Source of the DNA: JBHEBG01 sp046557915
GTDB taxonomy: Bacteria > Bacteroidota > Bacteroidia > Flavobacteriales > Flavobacteriaceae
Direction: 5' to 3'
Length of the DNA: 64,000 nucleotides
NCBI RefSeq assembly: GCF_046557915.1
Contig: NZ_JBHEBG010000006.1
Location: 58,803 to 122,802, forward strand
Shown here: piece after piece, positions 54,467 through 62,652 of the stretch
Numbering within the stretch: the first letter of the stretch is position 1
Layout of the letters: each line of letters begins with the position of its first letter
Notes under the pieces: generated by a model
Told to the model about the DNA's origin: nothing
What the model saw: only the letters and a program-made list of their open reading frames with translations
The model's database searches: none
Position numbers and translations under genes: made by a program

Positions 54467-55600
54467 CTAACCCAGTACGGTGCTAAGTTTAAACATTGGA
54501 AGGTACATGGACACCAAAATTACCCCAACAAAGATTCCTACCAATACAATAATTAGCGGTTCTAAAAGAGTAGATAATAACTTGGATTTTTGTTGTACCT
54601 CCAACGCGTATTGTTGGTTAAGTCGCTCAAAAATAAATTCGGTCTGGTTGGTCTCTTCCGCCACTTTAACCAGGGAAACCATTTTGTTATCGAAAATCTT
54701 GTGCTTGGCTATACTCTGGTTAAGGCTTTGGCCTTTTAAAATATCTTTTTCTACGGTTCCCAGGGCATCCTGCAAAGGATAAAATTCAATCATTTTCCGT
54801 ACCATTTGTATACTGCTGAGCATAGGTACCTTGGATAGGGTCAATAGCGAAACGGCTTGGGTAAACTGTGCCAAATAAACAGTACTTATAAACTTCCCCG
54901 CATAAGGCATTTTTAGAAGCAAATAATCTCTTTTTCGCTGAAACCATTTATTATTGGAAAAGGTTCCCCTAAGCAATACCAACAAAACAATTCCTAAGAT
55001 TACTACCCATCCATAGTCTCGTATAAAATTGGAGGCATTAATGATCATTTTGGTAATTGCGGGCAATTCTACCCTATTTTGCCTAAAGATATCCTCAAAC
55101 ATGGGCACCACCATACGCAACATAAACACCACCACCAAAATGGCGGTTATAAGAATAATGATAGGATAAGTAAGCGCATTCAGCAAACTACGGCGTTGTT
55201 CGTTCTTTCCTAAATAGAATTTTCCCAGTTCTTCCGTTATTCGCGGTAAGGTTCCGGTTTCTTCCCCAATTTTTATTGAATAGTATTCATATTCCGTAAA
55301 TTCCTTTTTGTCTTGTAGTACCTCCGAAAAGCTATGGCCGGCAACCAGGGCGTTTACCATTTCCGAAAAGAGGATACGTAATTGTTCCTTTTTCTGATTT
55401 TCCTGAATAAGGACTAAAGCTTCTTTTAAATTGATGCCCGCTTTTAGTAGTACACATAGTTCCATGTAAAAGTCCTCCTTTTTCTTATTGCCGAAACTCT
55501 TGCTAAAAAGAGATACTTCCCTGGCCAAGACATTGGACAGCCAATCCTTTTCGGCGGCATGGTGTTCTTTTTGTACGGTAGGTGTTATCTTAAATCCCAT
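54467..55600 (-). CDS. GspF/PilC-type type II secretion inner-membrane protein
   Basis: 377 residues with two GspF domains, each a helical bundle plus membrane segment. Domain 1 (about 45-170) has FYMELCVLLKAGINLKEAL and TEYEYYSIKIGEETGTLPRITEELG. Domain 2 (about 235-375) has FTQAVSLLTLSKVPMLSSIQ and MVSLVKVAEETNQTEFIFERL with the last membrane segments. GspF forms the inner-membrane platform that couples the ATPase to pilin assembly. It is the last gene of a seven-gene operon; no ATPase gene is adjacent. The next gene upstream is 3 bp away. Confidence 0.92.
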   Translation of the reverse strand: MGFKITPTVQKEHHAAEKDWLSNVLAREVSLFSKSFGNKKKEDFYMELCVLLKAGINLKEALVLIQENQKKEQLRILFSEMVNALVAGHSFSEVLQDKKEFTEYEYYSIKIGEETGTLPRITEELGKFYLGKNEQRRSLLNALTYPIIILITAILVVVFMLRMVVPMFEDIFRQNRVELPAITKMIINASNFIRDYGWVVILGIVLLVLLRGTFSNNKWFQRKRDYLLLKMPYAGKFISTVYLAQFTQAVSLLTLSKVPMLSSIQMVRKMIEFYPLQDALGTVEKDILKGQSLNQSIAKHKIFDNKMVSLVKVAEETNQTEFIFERLNQQYALEVQQKSKLLSTLLEPLIIVLVGIFVGVILVSMYLPMFKLSTVLG

Positions 55601-55603
55601 AAG

Positions 55604-56074
55604 TTACTTGTTCATGTAGGCCGTGGCGGCATTTTTCTTGTAAACAAAAAGCTGTTGCCCACCATATTCTTTGGTTGTTGTTAGGTTTAGTGCATCAACT
55701 TCCCCATAGGGTCTTAGGGTGTTGTCAAAGTAAAAGACCTTGTCACTTAACCCGATACGAAAGGTATCCAAATCTTTAACTACCTTGTCATCATAAAACT
55801 CATATACTTTGGTTTCCAATGCATTGGTAAAGGATAGGTGGTTGGTTGTATGGTTAAAAACAACCAGATCAAAACGATTAAAATCGATCCATAGCAACTG
55901 CCGAAACCGATCCACTTCCATTGTTTTGTTATAGTTGGCGCTTATACCGTCCATTTGTTTTTGAACCAGGTTTAAAACTGCAAAGGCCAAACCAACAACT
56001 ACGGTGGTAATCAATAGTACTACGATCATTTCGCTGAGTGTAAATGACTTTATTCGCTTTAGTTTAATGGTCAT
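55604..56074 (-). CDS. PulJ/PilW-type pseudopilin-like protein
   Basis: 156 residues. The N-terminus is a type IV prepilin signal: basic leader (MTIKLKRIKS), then FTLSEM with the key Glu5, then a long hydrophobic helix IVVLLITTVVVGLAFAVL. The residue before Phe is Ser rather than Gly. The C-terminal part is beta-rich (NHLSFTNALETKVYEFYDD). It should assemble as a minor pseudopilin. Its ATG overlaps the end of the upstream pseudopilin gene by 11 bp, and GspF follows 3 bp later. Confidence 0.82.
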   Translation of the reverse strand: MTIKLKRIKSFTLSEMIVVLLITTVVVGLAFAVLNLVQKQMDGISANYNKTMEVDRFRQLLWIDFNRFDLVVFNHTTNHLSFTNALETKVYEFYDDKVVKDLDTFRIGLSDKVFYFDNTLRPYGEVDALNLTTTKEYGGQQLFVYKKNAATAYMNK

Positions 56075-56399
56075 CGGGTATGGTGTTTATAATCTGTTTT
56101 TGAGTGGCAGTATTTATGGTTTCAAATCGAAGAAAACCTTGCGATTCATAATATTCACGGGTCACGGTAATCTCCCAGTTTCCCATATCCTCATAGTACG
56201 GCAAAACCAAAGCGCCATTGGCGTATTCATATTCCAATTGATTAAGGCGATGGTCAATAACATTTGTATTTTGCCTTAGGCTATTGCTAAACAATGAATT
56301 TAACACCAAGCTCGATATCATAAAAACGATGACGATCAACACAGTGGCCACCAAAGTTTCCATTAAGGTAGATGCGGATATTCGTTTTAATAAAGCCAT
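56064..56399 (-). CDS. GspI/PulG-like pseudopilin
   Basis: 111 residues. A short basic leader (MALLKRISA) precedes STLMETLVATVLIVIVFMISSLVLNSLF, the pilin-type helix with Glu at position 5 of the mature form. The rest is a small beta domain with an NWEITVTREYYESQG strand. The name GspI/PulG-like rests on the helix, size and position. The start overlaps the upstream gene by 13 bp. Confidence 0.75.
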   Translation of the reverse strand: MALLKRISASTLMETLVATVLIVIVFMISSLVLNSLFSNSLRQNTNVIDHRLNQLEYEYANGALVLPYYEDMGNWEITVTREYYESQGFLRFETINTATQKQIINTIPDDH

Positions 56400-57658
56400 T
56401 TCATTACGTTTACTTCTTCAGCTTCGCGCCCAGATAATCCAGCATAGGTATCGGGGAGCAGTGTACTATTTATTTGTCCCATATAGAGGTGGTTCTGATA
56501 AATACTACCATTTTCCAGCGCAATAAAGGTTTCGGTGGTTACTTTGCCTATCACTTCCCCCTTAAGTTCCAGGTTTTTGGTACAATAGATTTCTCCGGTG
56601 ATACGGGCATTCTCTTCTATTTTTATCTGTGGGGAATACAATCGCTCCTCGGTCTCCTCCAAGTGCAGTAGCACACCTCTAATATCCGATCTGGCGCCTA
56701 CTTCAATATTGGGTATATCCTTGTGCTTATTCTCCTTTTTACGTTTTTCCGTGTATTTAACAACCAGTGCCGTAGGGTATGCCAGTCTGCAATTTTTACC
56801 CACACGTATGCGATTGTTAGCTATAGCCTGAAAGTTGCCATTTACCCCATCCTTTATATGAATTTCCGGAGCTATTAAAAGCACATCTTGCAACGTTGCT
56901 GTAGGGGTTACCAAAATTTTTTCGGTAGCGGAGATAATTACATTACCCGCCAAATGCATGTTTTCCAACTCAATGATATCACCCAAAATATATTGCGTCT
57001 TTTCGTCAAACGAATTTTTCAGCATCAATCCGGGGCCTAGCTCAACAACATCAGCAGCTAAGTTTGTTACACTTTCCAAACAGTTTTCAATGTTTTTCAA
57101 AAGTGCAACATCCAATTTGGGAAGCATGGCACTACTCACCTTTTTGTTACCAAAAATCAGGTTGGAATATCGGTATCCATTACCTCCAATATTTCCCATT
57201 CTAATTCCCTGTTGGGGCAAATGGGCATCTCCAATAATTTTAGATTTCCCGGCAATAACCAAAGGCCGGTTTGTATCTTTTATGTAGAGTGCTGGGGGTA
57301 TATCTTTAAAAGCCTTGCCGATAAAGGCGGTTTTTATAAATTTCACTTTTTTAAATATGCCGGTCGCCGTTCTCTTTTTAAATACACCCCAATATTCTGT
57401 ATTGGTCGTAACGGTTATATTACTTTCGTCCCCTGGAGCCATACCCAAAATGGTATTGTCCGGAAGGTCGGCTGTTTGCAATGGATTAAAACCGTCATTG
57501 GTCCGTTTTATAACGGCTGTGGTGAGATCCGCTTTTTTGTTGAAGCGAGTATGCACATGGGAAATAAGTACAAAGGTCATCAATAGCACTGCTATAATGG
57601 CCCCTATAAAGAGTACAAACTGTAGGGCACCGGCTCTTATCTTTTTATTGGCTCTCAT
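56387..57658 (-). CDS. Pilin-like N-terminus fused to a beta-helix/bactofilin-like domain
   Basis: 423 residues. The N-terminal ~35 residues are a basic leader and membrane helix (KIRAGALQFVLFIGAIIAVLLMTFVLIS) resembling GspK/PilX-type minor pilins. About residues 225-400 contain short repeats of hydrophobic strands and Gly/Asn turns (AGNVIISATEKILV; GDIIELENMHL; KGEVIGKVTTETFIAL) that look like a right-handed beta-helix as in bactofilins. No named family is recognised. It overlaps the GspC-like gene by 4 bp and the next pseudopilin by 13 bp. Confidence 0.65.
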   Translation of the reverse strand: MRANKKIRAGALQFVLFIGAIIAVLLMTFVLISHVHTRFNKKADLTTAVIKRTNDGFNPLQTADLPDNTILGMAPGDESNITVTTNTEYWGVFKKRTATGIFKKVKFIKTAFIGKAFKDIPPALYIKDTNRPLVIAGKSKIIGDAHLPQQGIRMGNIGGNGYRYSNLIFGNKKVSSAMLPKLDVALLKNIENCLESVTNLAADVVELGPGLMLKNSFDEKTQYILGDIIELENMHLAGNVIISATEKILVTPTATLQDVLLIAPEIHIKDGVNGNFQAIANNRIRVGKNCRLAYPTALVVKYTEKRKKENKHKDIPNIEVGARSDIRGVLLHLEETEERLYSPQIKIEENARITGEIYCTKNLELKGEVIGKVTTETFIALENGSIYQNHLYMGQINSTLLPDTYAGLSGREAEEVNVMKWLY

Positions 57659-58125
57659 TCCATTAGTTTAATGGTACGCGTGCGTCCATTATGCTGTACC
57701 TGGACGCTACCCTTGGTACCCCGGACAAGTTTTACCCCTTGGACCGTTTCACCGCGGGTCATCATTTGCTGGTTTCCATTGATGGTAAGAAAGAATATTT
57801 TCTTCCCAGAACCCTTTTCCGTAATAAAACCTGTATAACTAATCGGTATTTCTGGTATCGCTGCTTTTTTTGGTGTTTTCGGAGCTTTTTTATTTGCTGA
57901 TCGCGATTTTGGCAACGTCCCCAAAAAGGGGTCTCGGTAATCTGCAAGGATGCTAAAGGTATCCTTGGCTTTCATTGTTTTGGGTTCAAATTTAGTGGTA
58001 AGACCGGTATTAAAATCGTTCTTCGCGCTAGGGTTAATGGCGTTTACTACTTTAAAACCAATTATACCCCATATAATGAGTACAGCGGCCAATAGCAAAT
58101 ATGTCTTTTTATTTTTCTTCACCAA
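57655..58125 (-). CDS. GspC/PilP-like single-pass protein
   Basis: 156 residues from a TTG (58125) or adjacent GTG (58122) start. One membrane helix (about 9-28, TYLLLAAVLIIWGIIGFKVV) is followed by a Lys/Pro/Ala-rich linker (SRSANKKAPKTPKKAAIPE). A small beta domain follows (ISYTGFITEKGSGKKIFFLTINGNQQMMTRGE then VKLVRG), similar to the HR domain of GspC or PilP, which links the inner-membrane platform to the secretin. The call is by layout and context, not by a unique motif. Confidence 0.65.
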   Translation of the reverse strand: MVKKNKKTYLLLAAVLIIWGIIGFKVVNAINPSAKNDFNTGLTTKFEPKTMKAKDTFSILADYRDPFLGTLPKSRSANKKAPKTPKKAAIPEIPISYTGFITEKGSGKKIFFLTINGNQQMMTRGETVQGVKLVRGTKGSVQVQHNGRTRTIKLME

Positions 58126-58133
58126 GAAATGTT

Positions 58134-58529
58134 TTAGTTGGATGGTGCCTCTACAGCAAAGGAAGTGACTGAAAATGGTGTCTCAAAATCGCTGTTCTGC
58201 GCCTTTACTCGCCACTCATAGCTGCTATTGGGTAAAATACGGGTGGCTTTGGTGCCCAAAAAGGTGGTATCTAGAACAACAACGCTATCCAACACTATTT
58301 GTGCGGCGTTCTCAAAACTGGGAGTAGCAACTTGGATTAGGTAGGCATTGGCTTCCGCTACCCCGTTCCAGGTAAAATTTACAATACTATCCCTAACGGT
58401 ACTACCATCACTGGGTGCCAACAATTCTACGCGTTGGTTAGAAATGTCGGGCACTTCCAAAACATCTTCACAGCTAAAGCATACGCCCATAAAAAATAGG
58501 CAGTATGCTATTTTAATATGTTTTTTCAT
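58134..58529 (-). CDS. Small Fn3-like lipoprotein
   Basis: 131 residues, lipobox CFSC (Cys20). A single beta-sandwich of fibronectin type III look follows (SIVNFTWNGVAEANAYLIQVATP; SYEWRVKAQNSDFETPFS). The role is unknown. It overlaps the upstream lipoprotein by 4 bp and ends 8 bp before the GspC-like gene, so it belongs to the operon and may be an outer-membrane-side component. Confidence 0.72.
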   Translation of the reverse strand: MKKHIKIAYCLFFMGVCFSCEDVLEVPDISNQRVELLAPSDGSTVRDSIVNFTWNGVAEANAYLIQVATPSFENAAQIVLDSVVVLDTTFLGTKATRILPNSSYEWRVKAQNSDFETPFSVTSFAVEAPSN

Positions 58530-59248
58530 TTAAATCGTAGGTAAGATTTGTTCTCATTAAGTTTATAGGCTTTCTTTTCGGTATTGTGGGGACAGGCTTC
58601 CCCTGTGGTTGGAATCGCCTTTATAATTTCTTTGCCGTACTTGTTTAAACCCCAGCAGAAACTAGCGGTAGTGTATTCAAAAATTTCGAGCTCTGAAAAG
58701 GGTATAAAATGAATAGTATTGTTTTGATGTATTTCTAGGGTATGGGTACCTGTGGAAGTTTGTGAGAGGTACACCTCATCCGATGCTAGGATTGTTTCCC
58801 AATAAGACGGTTTGGTACGTAGCGATACCTTGGTTACCATACCGTAGCTTTCGTCTTGTACCAGATACTCGCGCGCGCCACTGTTTACTTCTCCGTTCAG
58901 CTGCTGCTGTAACCCGATTCTATCCGAGATTTCCAGGGAAATGTATTTGGGTTTATTGAGTATGGAATCTATATATTGCAGGGGTACCTCTTCCCCTCCG
59001 CCCTGCTTTAGTTGCGCGTAGGCCTTAAACTGCGATTTGGTAAACGGTATTTGCCTTGCGGCTAGGGTAATGGGTTTAATGAGGCTGGGTTTCCCTACCG
59101 GCAGAAAATCTTTATGGAACAGGGTAATGTCCAATTTTCCTATTTCTCCAATGTCTGGGATAACCGTGTTGGTAGTTGTAATTTTTTTTGTGGGGGAACA
59201 GCAAAGCAAGAGCATTGCCAATGGCAAAACTAGTAATGTAGGTTTCAT
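58526..59248 (-). CDS. Lipoprotein of unknown function, first gene of the GspF operon
   Basis: 240 residues, lipobox LLLCC with Cys17. I recognise no domain; the body is mixed alpha/beta with PLQYIDSILNKPKYISLEISDRIGLQQQLNG and SYWETILASDEVYLSQTSTGTH, and two Cys (FCWGLN; ACPHN). It is the first gene of the seven-gene set. A -7-like box lies 17 bp upstream (59266-59273). It may be an outer-membrane part of the secretion-like machine, by position only. Confidence 0.6.
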   Translation of the reverse strand: MKPTLLVLPLAMLLLCCSPTKKITTTNTVIPDIGEIGKLDITLFHKDFLPVGKPSLIKPITLAARQIPFTKSQFKAYAQLKQGGGEEVPLQYIDSILNKPKYISLEISDRIGLQQQLNGEVNSGAREYLVQDESYGMVTKVSLRTKPSYWETILASDEVYLSQTSTGTHTLEIHQNNTIHFIPFSELEIFEYTTASFCWGLNKYGKEIIKAIPTTGEACPHNTEKKAYKLNENKSYLRFK

Positions 59249-59563
59249 ATAGATAAGATTCTTACCAAAGATAACGCATTTATCCTACAAATGTTATATA
59301 TAGAACTGGAAAAAGTGAATTGAACCCCAGTGGCGTAAGGTGTGTTATCATTTGGGATTTAAAGTTTTAGGCGACATAGTATTGCCAGTTTTGGGGTAAC
59401 ACTGCTTTTATTGTTATAACCTGCCTGCCTCTGCTGGAGGCAAGTTCTAAGGGAGACATCGACGAGTGGCTTTTTGCTTATTTATATTTCTAATCGTTAT
59501 CGCTTACTCTGGACCGCACGAGCAGAAAGATGCTCGCGCTAGCGGGGGGGGGCGTAGCCTTTT
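59249..59563. other. 315-bp gap with palindromes and a 9-G run between the GspF operon and the RHS cassettes
   Basis: No gene is seen. Near its left end is a minus-strand -7-like box TATCTTTG (59266-59273), just upstream of the first operon gene. Further right are a 6-bp inverted repeat TGCCTC/GAGGCA (59426-59442), a second CGAGCA/TGCTCG (59519-59536), and a run of nine G (59544-59552). These resemble the small extragenic palindromes found in flavobacterial genomes, or traces of a lost element. Confidence 0.45.
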
Positions 59564-59989
59564 TTAGCTTCTATAATCAATTCCTACTACTTTCCACATG
59601 TCATTGACTATTACCAATGTATAAACAATTTCTTTAATGTTGGCATCTGTATTAAGAGCTATAAAATTAACTGTTGCTGTTGACTCACCTATTTCCTCAA
59701 CTACTGTGTAATTATAATATTTAAATTGATTTGTAAACTTCTTCGTGTTACCAATGTTGTACAGAAATGTTAGCATTTCTTTCCATTCTTCTCTTGGATT
59801 ATTTGAATCAGGATATTTTTCAAATACCTTTTCAACATCTATATACTTTTCAGCTTCATCTAAATTCATTATAGATTCTGCTGCTTGTAACTTTATAACA
59901 GATATTAACGGGCTTTCTTTGGTCATATTGGTTTGTCTTTTACAACCTAAAGTCAAAATAGTAATAAAAATTATTAATAAATATTTCAT
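59564..59989 (-). CDS. Small lipoprotein, candidate immunity protein for RHS cassette 1
   Basis: 141 residues, lipobox LGC (Cys16). The soluble part is helical then beta (EEWKEMLTFLYNIGNTKKF; TATVNFIALNTDANIKEIVYTLVIVNDMWKVVGIDYRS), a plan similar to NTF2-like or DUF4878-type folds. I do not recognise a specific family. It starts 3 bp after the stop of RHS cassette 1, in the same direction. That position is the usual one for a cognate immunity protein, and the lipoprotein signal implies the toxin is met in the periplasm. This is inference from position. Confidence 0.6.
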   Translation of the reverse strand: MKYLLIIFITILTLGCKRQTNMTKESPLISVIKLQAAESIMNLDEAEKYIDVEKVFEKYPDSNNPREEWKEMLTFLYNIGNTKKFTNQFKYYNYTVVEEIGESTATVNFIALNTDANIKEIVYTLVIVNDMWKVVGIDYRS

Positions 59990-59992
59990 ATG

Positions 59993-61207
59993 CTAATTTT
60001 TTCCAAAATATTCTAAATATGGTTTTGCAGTCACACTTTTAGGACCTTTTATATTGGTAGCTCCCTTAACCTTTAAAGCTTCATTATATAGATTATTTGG
60101 TGCTACTACGTCGGTTGCTTTATATCCTAAAGCTCTTAAAACAAACCCAGGCTTTATTCTTTGATTAGCATTAATTATATTGCCCAAGGCTGCATTTGCG
60201 ACTCTTTGCGTAAATGTTGAACAATTATTTTCACAAGCATTATATTTTGTGTTGTTGTTCATATCTGCTTTTGCAACTTTTTTAGCAGCTTCATCCTGTG
60301 TAAATGATGTTGAAATTTGAACAACCCCATCCGCCGAACGACCCTCTGCAGAAACATTTCCGCTCCTTTTTGTTGTCGGGTCTGTATTCATCAAATCGCT
60401 TAAACCTCCAATTTGAATGCCTTTGGAATAATCCGCTTTTACGTCGTCTTGCATTTCTGTATTACCAACAGGGTCATTAGGCCATAAATCATAGTAAGTA
60501 AATGTGCCATCTGCCACCTGTTCCGTCACAATATTCCCATTTGCATCTAACACATCATTACCATTCGCATCCTTTTTGTTTTGAGTTTTGTAATTATCTA
60601 TAGCTATTCCAGCGTGTCCAGTTTCTCCTCCGTTTTTATCCGTAGAAAACCAAGTTAATATATAGATATCATTCCCATCAGGGTCAACAGCGTTTATAGG
60701 ATTATTAATTACGTAGCTATATGGTGAGTAATCAAAATAACTATCTGCGTGATTATCTACATTCATCCAACGACCTAAGTCTGCCTGATAGTTTCTTGCT
60801 CCATAATCATGCCAATTTAATCCAAGTTCTTCATTTAACTCTTTACCATTGTATTTGTAATTCTGTGCAGGATTTGTTGATGTTACAACATTATTATAAC
60901 CTTGATGCTTTAGCCCAAATGGATAGTAGTTGTTTTCTTCCCGTATTTCGGAAGTTGTAATACTACCGTCAGTGTTACCATCGGAGTAGCTAAGTCGTAT
61001 ATTGCCCAAATGGTCGGTATATTGATAAACATAGTCCCAGTTGCTACCATTGGGCTCTACATAGCCCTCAGGGTGCCTGAAGAACTGCAAAGAGCTGTTC
61101 TCGTACACATAATTGCCGGCATACTCGGTATTTGCCCCAGTGCTCACCATCTTCTTTTGCTTTATGCCCGTGGCATCGTAAATATATTGAATAGTTTTTT
61201 CAACCAA
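59993..61207 (-). CDS. Orphan RHS C-terminal cassette 1 with permuted papain-like tip
   Basis: 404 residues from a TTG start, with no RHS N-terminal shell. Residues 1-178 are RHS core (YIYDATG; GNYVYENSSLQFF; DHLGNIRLSYSD; YYPFGLKHQGYNN) ending at the DPDG junction (about 175-178). The remaining ~225 residues are the variable tip. They show GHAGIAIDNY (His198) and later NACENNCSTFTQRVANAAL (Cys329). This His-then-Cys order resembles permuted papain-fold (NlpC/P60, LRAT, PPPDE-like) enzymes, so a peptidase, amidase or acyltransferase activity is possible. It reads as a displaced, possibly silent or recombining tip of a longer RHS gene. Confidence 0.75.
   Translation of the reverse strand: MVEKTIQYIYDATGIKQKKMVSTGANTEYAGNYVYENSSLQFFRHPEGYVEPNGSNWDYVYQYTDHLGNIRLSYSDGNTDGSITTSEIREENNYYPFGLKHQGYNNVVTSTNPAQNYKYNGKELNEELGLNWHDYGARNYQADLGRWMNVDNHADSYFDYSPYSYVINNPINAVDPDGNDIYILTWFSTDKNGGETGHAGIAIDNYKTQNKKDANGNDVLDANGNIVTEQVADGTFTYYDLWPNDPVGNTEMQDDVKADYSKGIQIGGLSDLMNTDPTTKRSGNVSAEGRSADGVVQISTSFTQDEAAKKVAKADMNNNTKYNACENNCSTFTQRVANAALGNIINANQRIKPGFVLRALGYKATDVVAPNNLYNEALKVKGATNIKGPKSVTAKPYLEYFGKN
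61029..61066. repeat. 38-bp identical repeat, copy A, in RHS cassette 1 core
   Basis: This 38-bp stretch is identical to 63657-63694 in cassette 2, inside a longer similar region (about 61010-61195 against 63638-63823). It encodes the YVEPNGSNWDYVY core. Such shared cores let tips be exchanged by homologous recombination. Confidence 0.85.
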
Positions 61208-61230
61208 GAAGCAAAATATTATCTTTTACT

Positions 61231-61238
61231 TACATTTG
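61231..61238 (+). promoter_or_regulatory. -7 promoter box for the XRE gene
   Basis: TACATTTG matches TAnnTTTG and lies 27 bp before the ATG at 61266. No clear -33 TTTG is seen at the usual distance. The short gap 61208-61265 separates this gene from the divergent RHS cassette. Confidence 0.45.
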
Positions 61239-61265
61239 GTATAATAAATAATGATTTTGTAGTTT

Positions 61266-61592
61266 ATGACAGAAGGAGGATATGTTACCACACCACCTAT
61301 GCGCAAAAAGCTTTCTCAGAACGATCTGGAAAATGCGGGTGCTTCCGATGATATTAGAAGACGTTATGAACGTGATATTATGACCCCCTCTATTCAGGTA
61401 ATCATGAAGATTGCCGATGCGCTCAATGTCTCCATTGATTTTCTGGTGGGCAAAACAACGTTGGAGCTTGATACCAATGTTCTTAAAAGGGTCGAGGAAG
61501 TCTCCAAGCTAAGTAGTGAAGAGAAGGACAAAATCTTTATGGTCATCGATGCTCTGATACGGGACCTCAAGGCCAAAAAGGCATATATATAA
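61266..61592 (+). CDS. XRE-type helix-turn-helix regulator with divergent N-terminus
   Basis: 108 residues. The helix-turn-helix covers KKLSQNDLENAGASDDIRRRYERDIMTPSIQVIMKIADALNVSIDFLVG, followed by a C-terminal helical tail (LELDTNVLKRVEEVSKLSSEEKDKIFMVIDALIRD) typical of a Bacteroidota XRE group. The first HTH helix and the turn are altered: relative to its relatives the segment between LSQ and YER is a residue short and the leading helix is replaced by MTEGGYVTTPPM, so DNA binding may be weakened. Its stop overlaps the next start (TAATG), indicating translational coupling. Confidence 0.75.
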   Translation: MTEGGYVTTPPMRKKLSQNDLENAGASDDIRRRYERDIMTPSIQVIMKIADALNVSIDFLVGKTTLELDTNVLKRVEEVSKLSSEEKDKIFMVIDALIRDLKAKKAYI

Positions 61593-62035
61593 TGGAAGAG
61601 ATTTATCGTACTAAATACCCTTTAAAACAAGTATTCATATCTATATTAGTAATACTTGCTATACTTCTCTATATTTTTTGGGGATTGTTGCACTTTGTTT
61701 TTATTTTATTAATTGGTATTGTTGGTATATTCTTAATCTCCAATATATTAATACCAATTTTTGTATTACAAGAAAAAGCTTTGATTAGGTTATATACTTT
61801 AAGACCTTTTAGCTCAAAATATATTTACCAAATAGAAGACATAAAAAAGATAGAGATAAAGCAGGAAAGACAAGGCTATCAAGCGTTTCCTTCAATGAAA
61901 ATATTTTTTTTAGAAAAGGGTAGAGAGAGAAAACACCACTTTCATTTTATTAAAGATACACAAGAGGATTTTGACAGCTTTGTACAAAAAATGAAAGAAA
62001 ATGGCGTTGATGTAAAGCTTTTGTCTGGAAACTAA
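61592..62035 (+). CDS. Membrane protein with PH-like soluble domain, coupled to the XRE gene
   Basis: 147 residues. Two hydrophobic segments (about 12-32 and 35-58, VFISILVILAILLYIFWGLL and FVFILLIGIVGIFLISNIL) are followed by a soluble domain with a PH/YcxB-like look (ALIRLYTLRPFSSKYIYQIEDIKKIEIKQERQG; KIFFLEKGRERKHHFHFI). No function is known. Its ATG overlaps the XRE stop. Gene order XRE plus small membrane protein recalls regulator-sensor pairs of mobile elements, but this is inference. Confidence 0.65.
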   Translation: MEEIYRTKYPLKQVFISILVILAILLYIFWGLLHFVFILLIGIVGIFLISNILIPIFVLQEKALIRLYTLRPFSSKYIYQIEDIKKIEIKQERQGYQAFPSMKIFFLEKGRERKHHFHFIKDTQEDFDSFVQKMKENGVDVKLLSGN

Positions 62036-62043
62036 TGTTTGGC

Positions 62044-62652
62044 TTATTCTCTTTTTTTATAAACTCTTAAATCATATTTTAGTTCAAACTCATTGTGAGG
62101 TAAATGTTCTATAATAGATAGCTTATCAGCAGTTATGCGATGTATTTCCCAATAATTTTCAGTTAGTTTAATTAGTGAACCATTTTCTGTGAATTGCTTT
62201 AACAATTCAGGGGATATTTTATCAATCGGAACACTATATTGTGGTTCATCAAAAACAAATTTCAGTATTTTTTCGTTTTCATCATACGACCAAGTGCCTT
62301 TCTCTTTTAAAACATTGTTTTCATTTGAGATTACCTCATAGTGATTGTTCTTATAGAAAACCACATCAGGTCTTGACACTTTTTCGACCATTTTTAAAGT
62401 GTCTATTTTTAATTCCCTTTCACTAATTGTTTCATTAGAGGATGTCGTTAGTTTTTCAAATTCCCAATAACCAACAAGATTTTTTTCTATGAAATTTTTA
62501 CTTGCTGTGCTCTTAATATTATCAATAGCATCTTCATTTGAATTTTCAATTTGGGCATAGGTTTTACAGCCTGTAAGAACAGTAAAAAAAACGGACAGCT
62601 TAAACAAAAGCCATCCATTTTTTAAAAATTTTATTTTATTGTCTTTCATCAT
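62044..62652 (-). CDS. Lipoprotein, candidate immunity protein for RHS cassette 2
   Basis: 202 residues from ATG 62652 (62649 also possible), which gives a proper lipoprotein signal (lipobox LTGC in FFTVLTGCKTYAQ). The rest is a beta-rich lipocalin-like domain (LVGYWEFEKL; KGTWSYDENEKILKFVFDE; YWEIHRITADKLSIIEH). The start overlaps the RHS cassette 2 stop by about 17 bp, and the longer frame upstream is merely RHS sequence in another frame. Same direction and tight coupling fit a toxin-immunity pair. The specific family is not recognised. Confidence 0.6.
   Translation of the reverse strand: MMKDNKIKFLKNGWLLFKLSVFFTVLTGCKTYAQIENSNEDAIDNIKSTASKNFIEKNLVGYWEFEKLTTSSNETISERELKIDTLKMVEKVSRPDVVFYKNNHYEVISNENNVLKEKGTWSYDENEKILKFVFDEPQYSVPIDKISPELLKQFTENGSLIKLTENYWEIHRITADKLSIIEHLPHNEFELKYDLRVYKKRE

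Noticed and set aside
59400..59560. Possible insertion sequence end in the palindrome-rich gap
   Set aside because: No transposase, no matched terminal repeats and no target duplication are visible.
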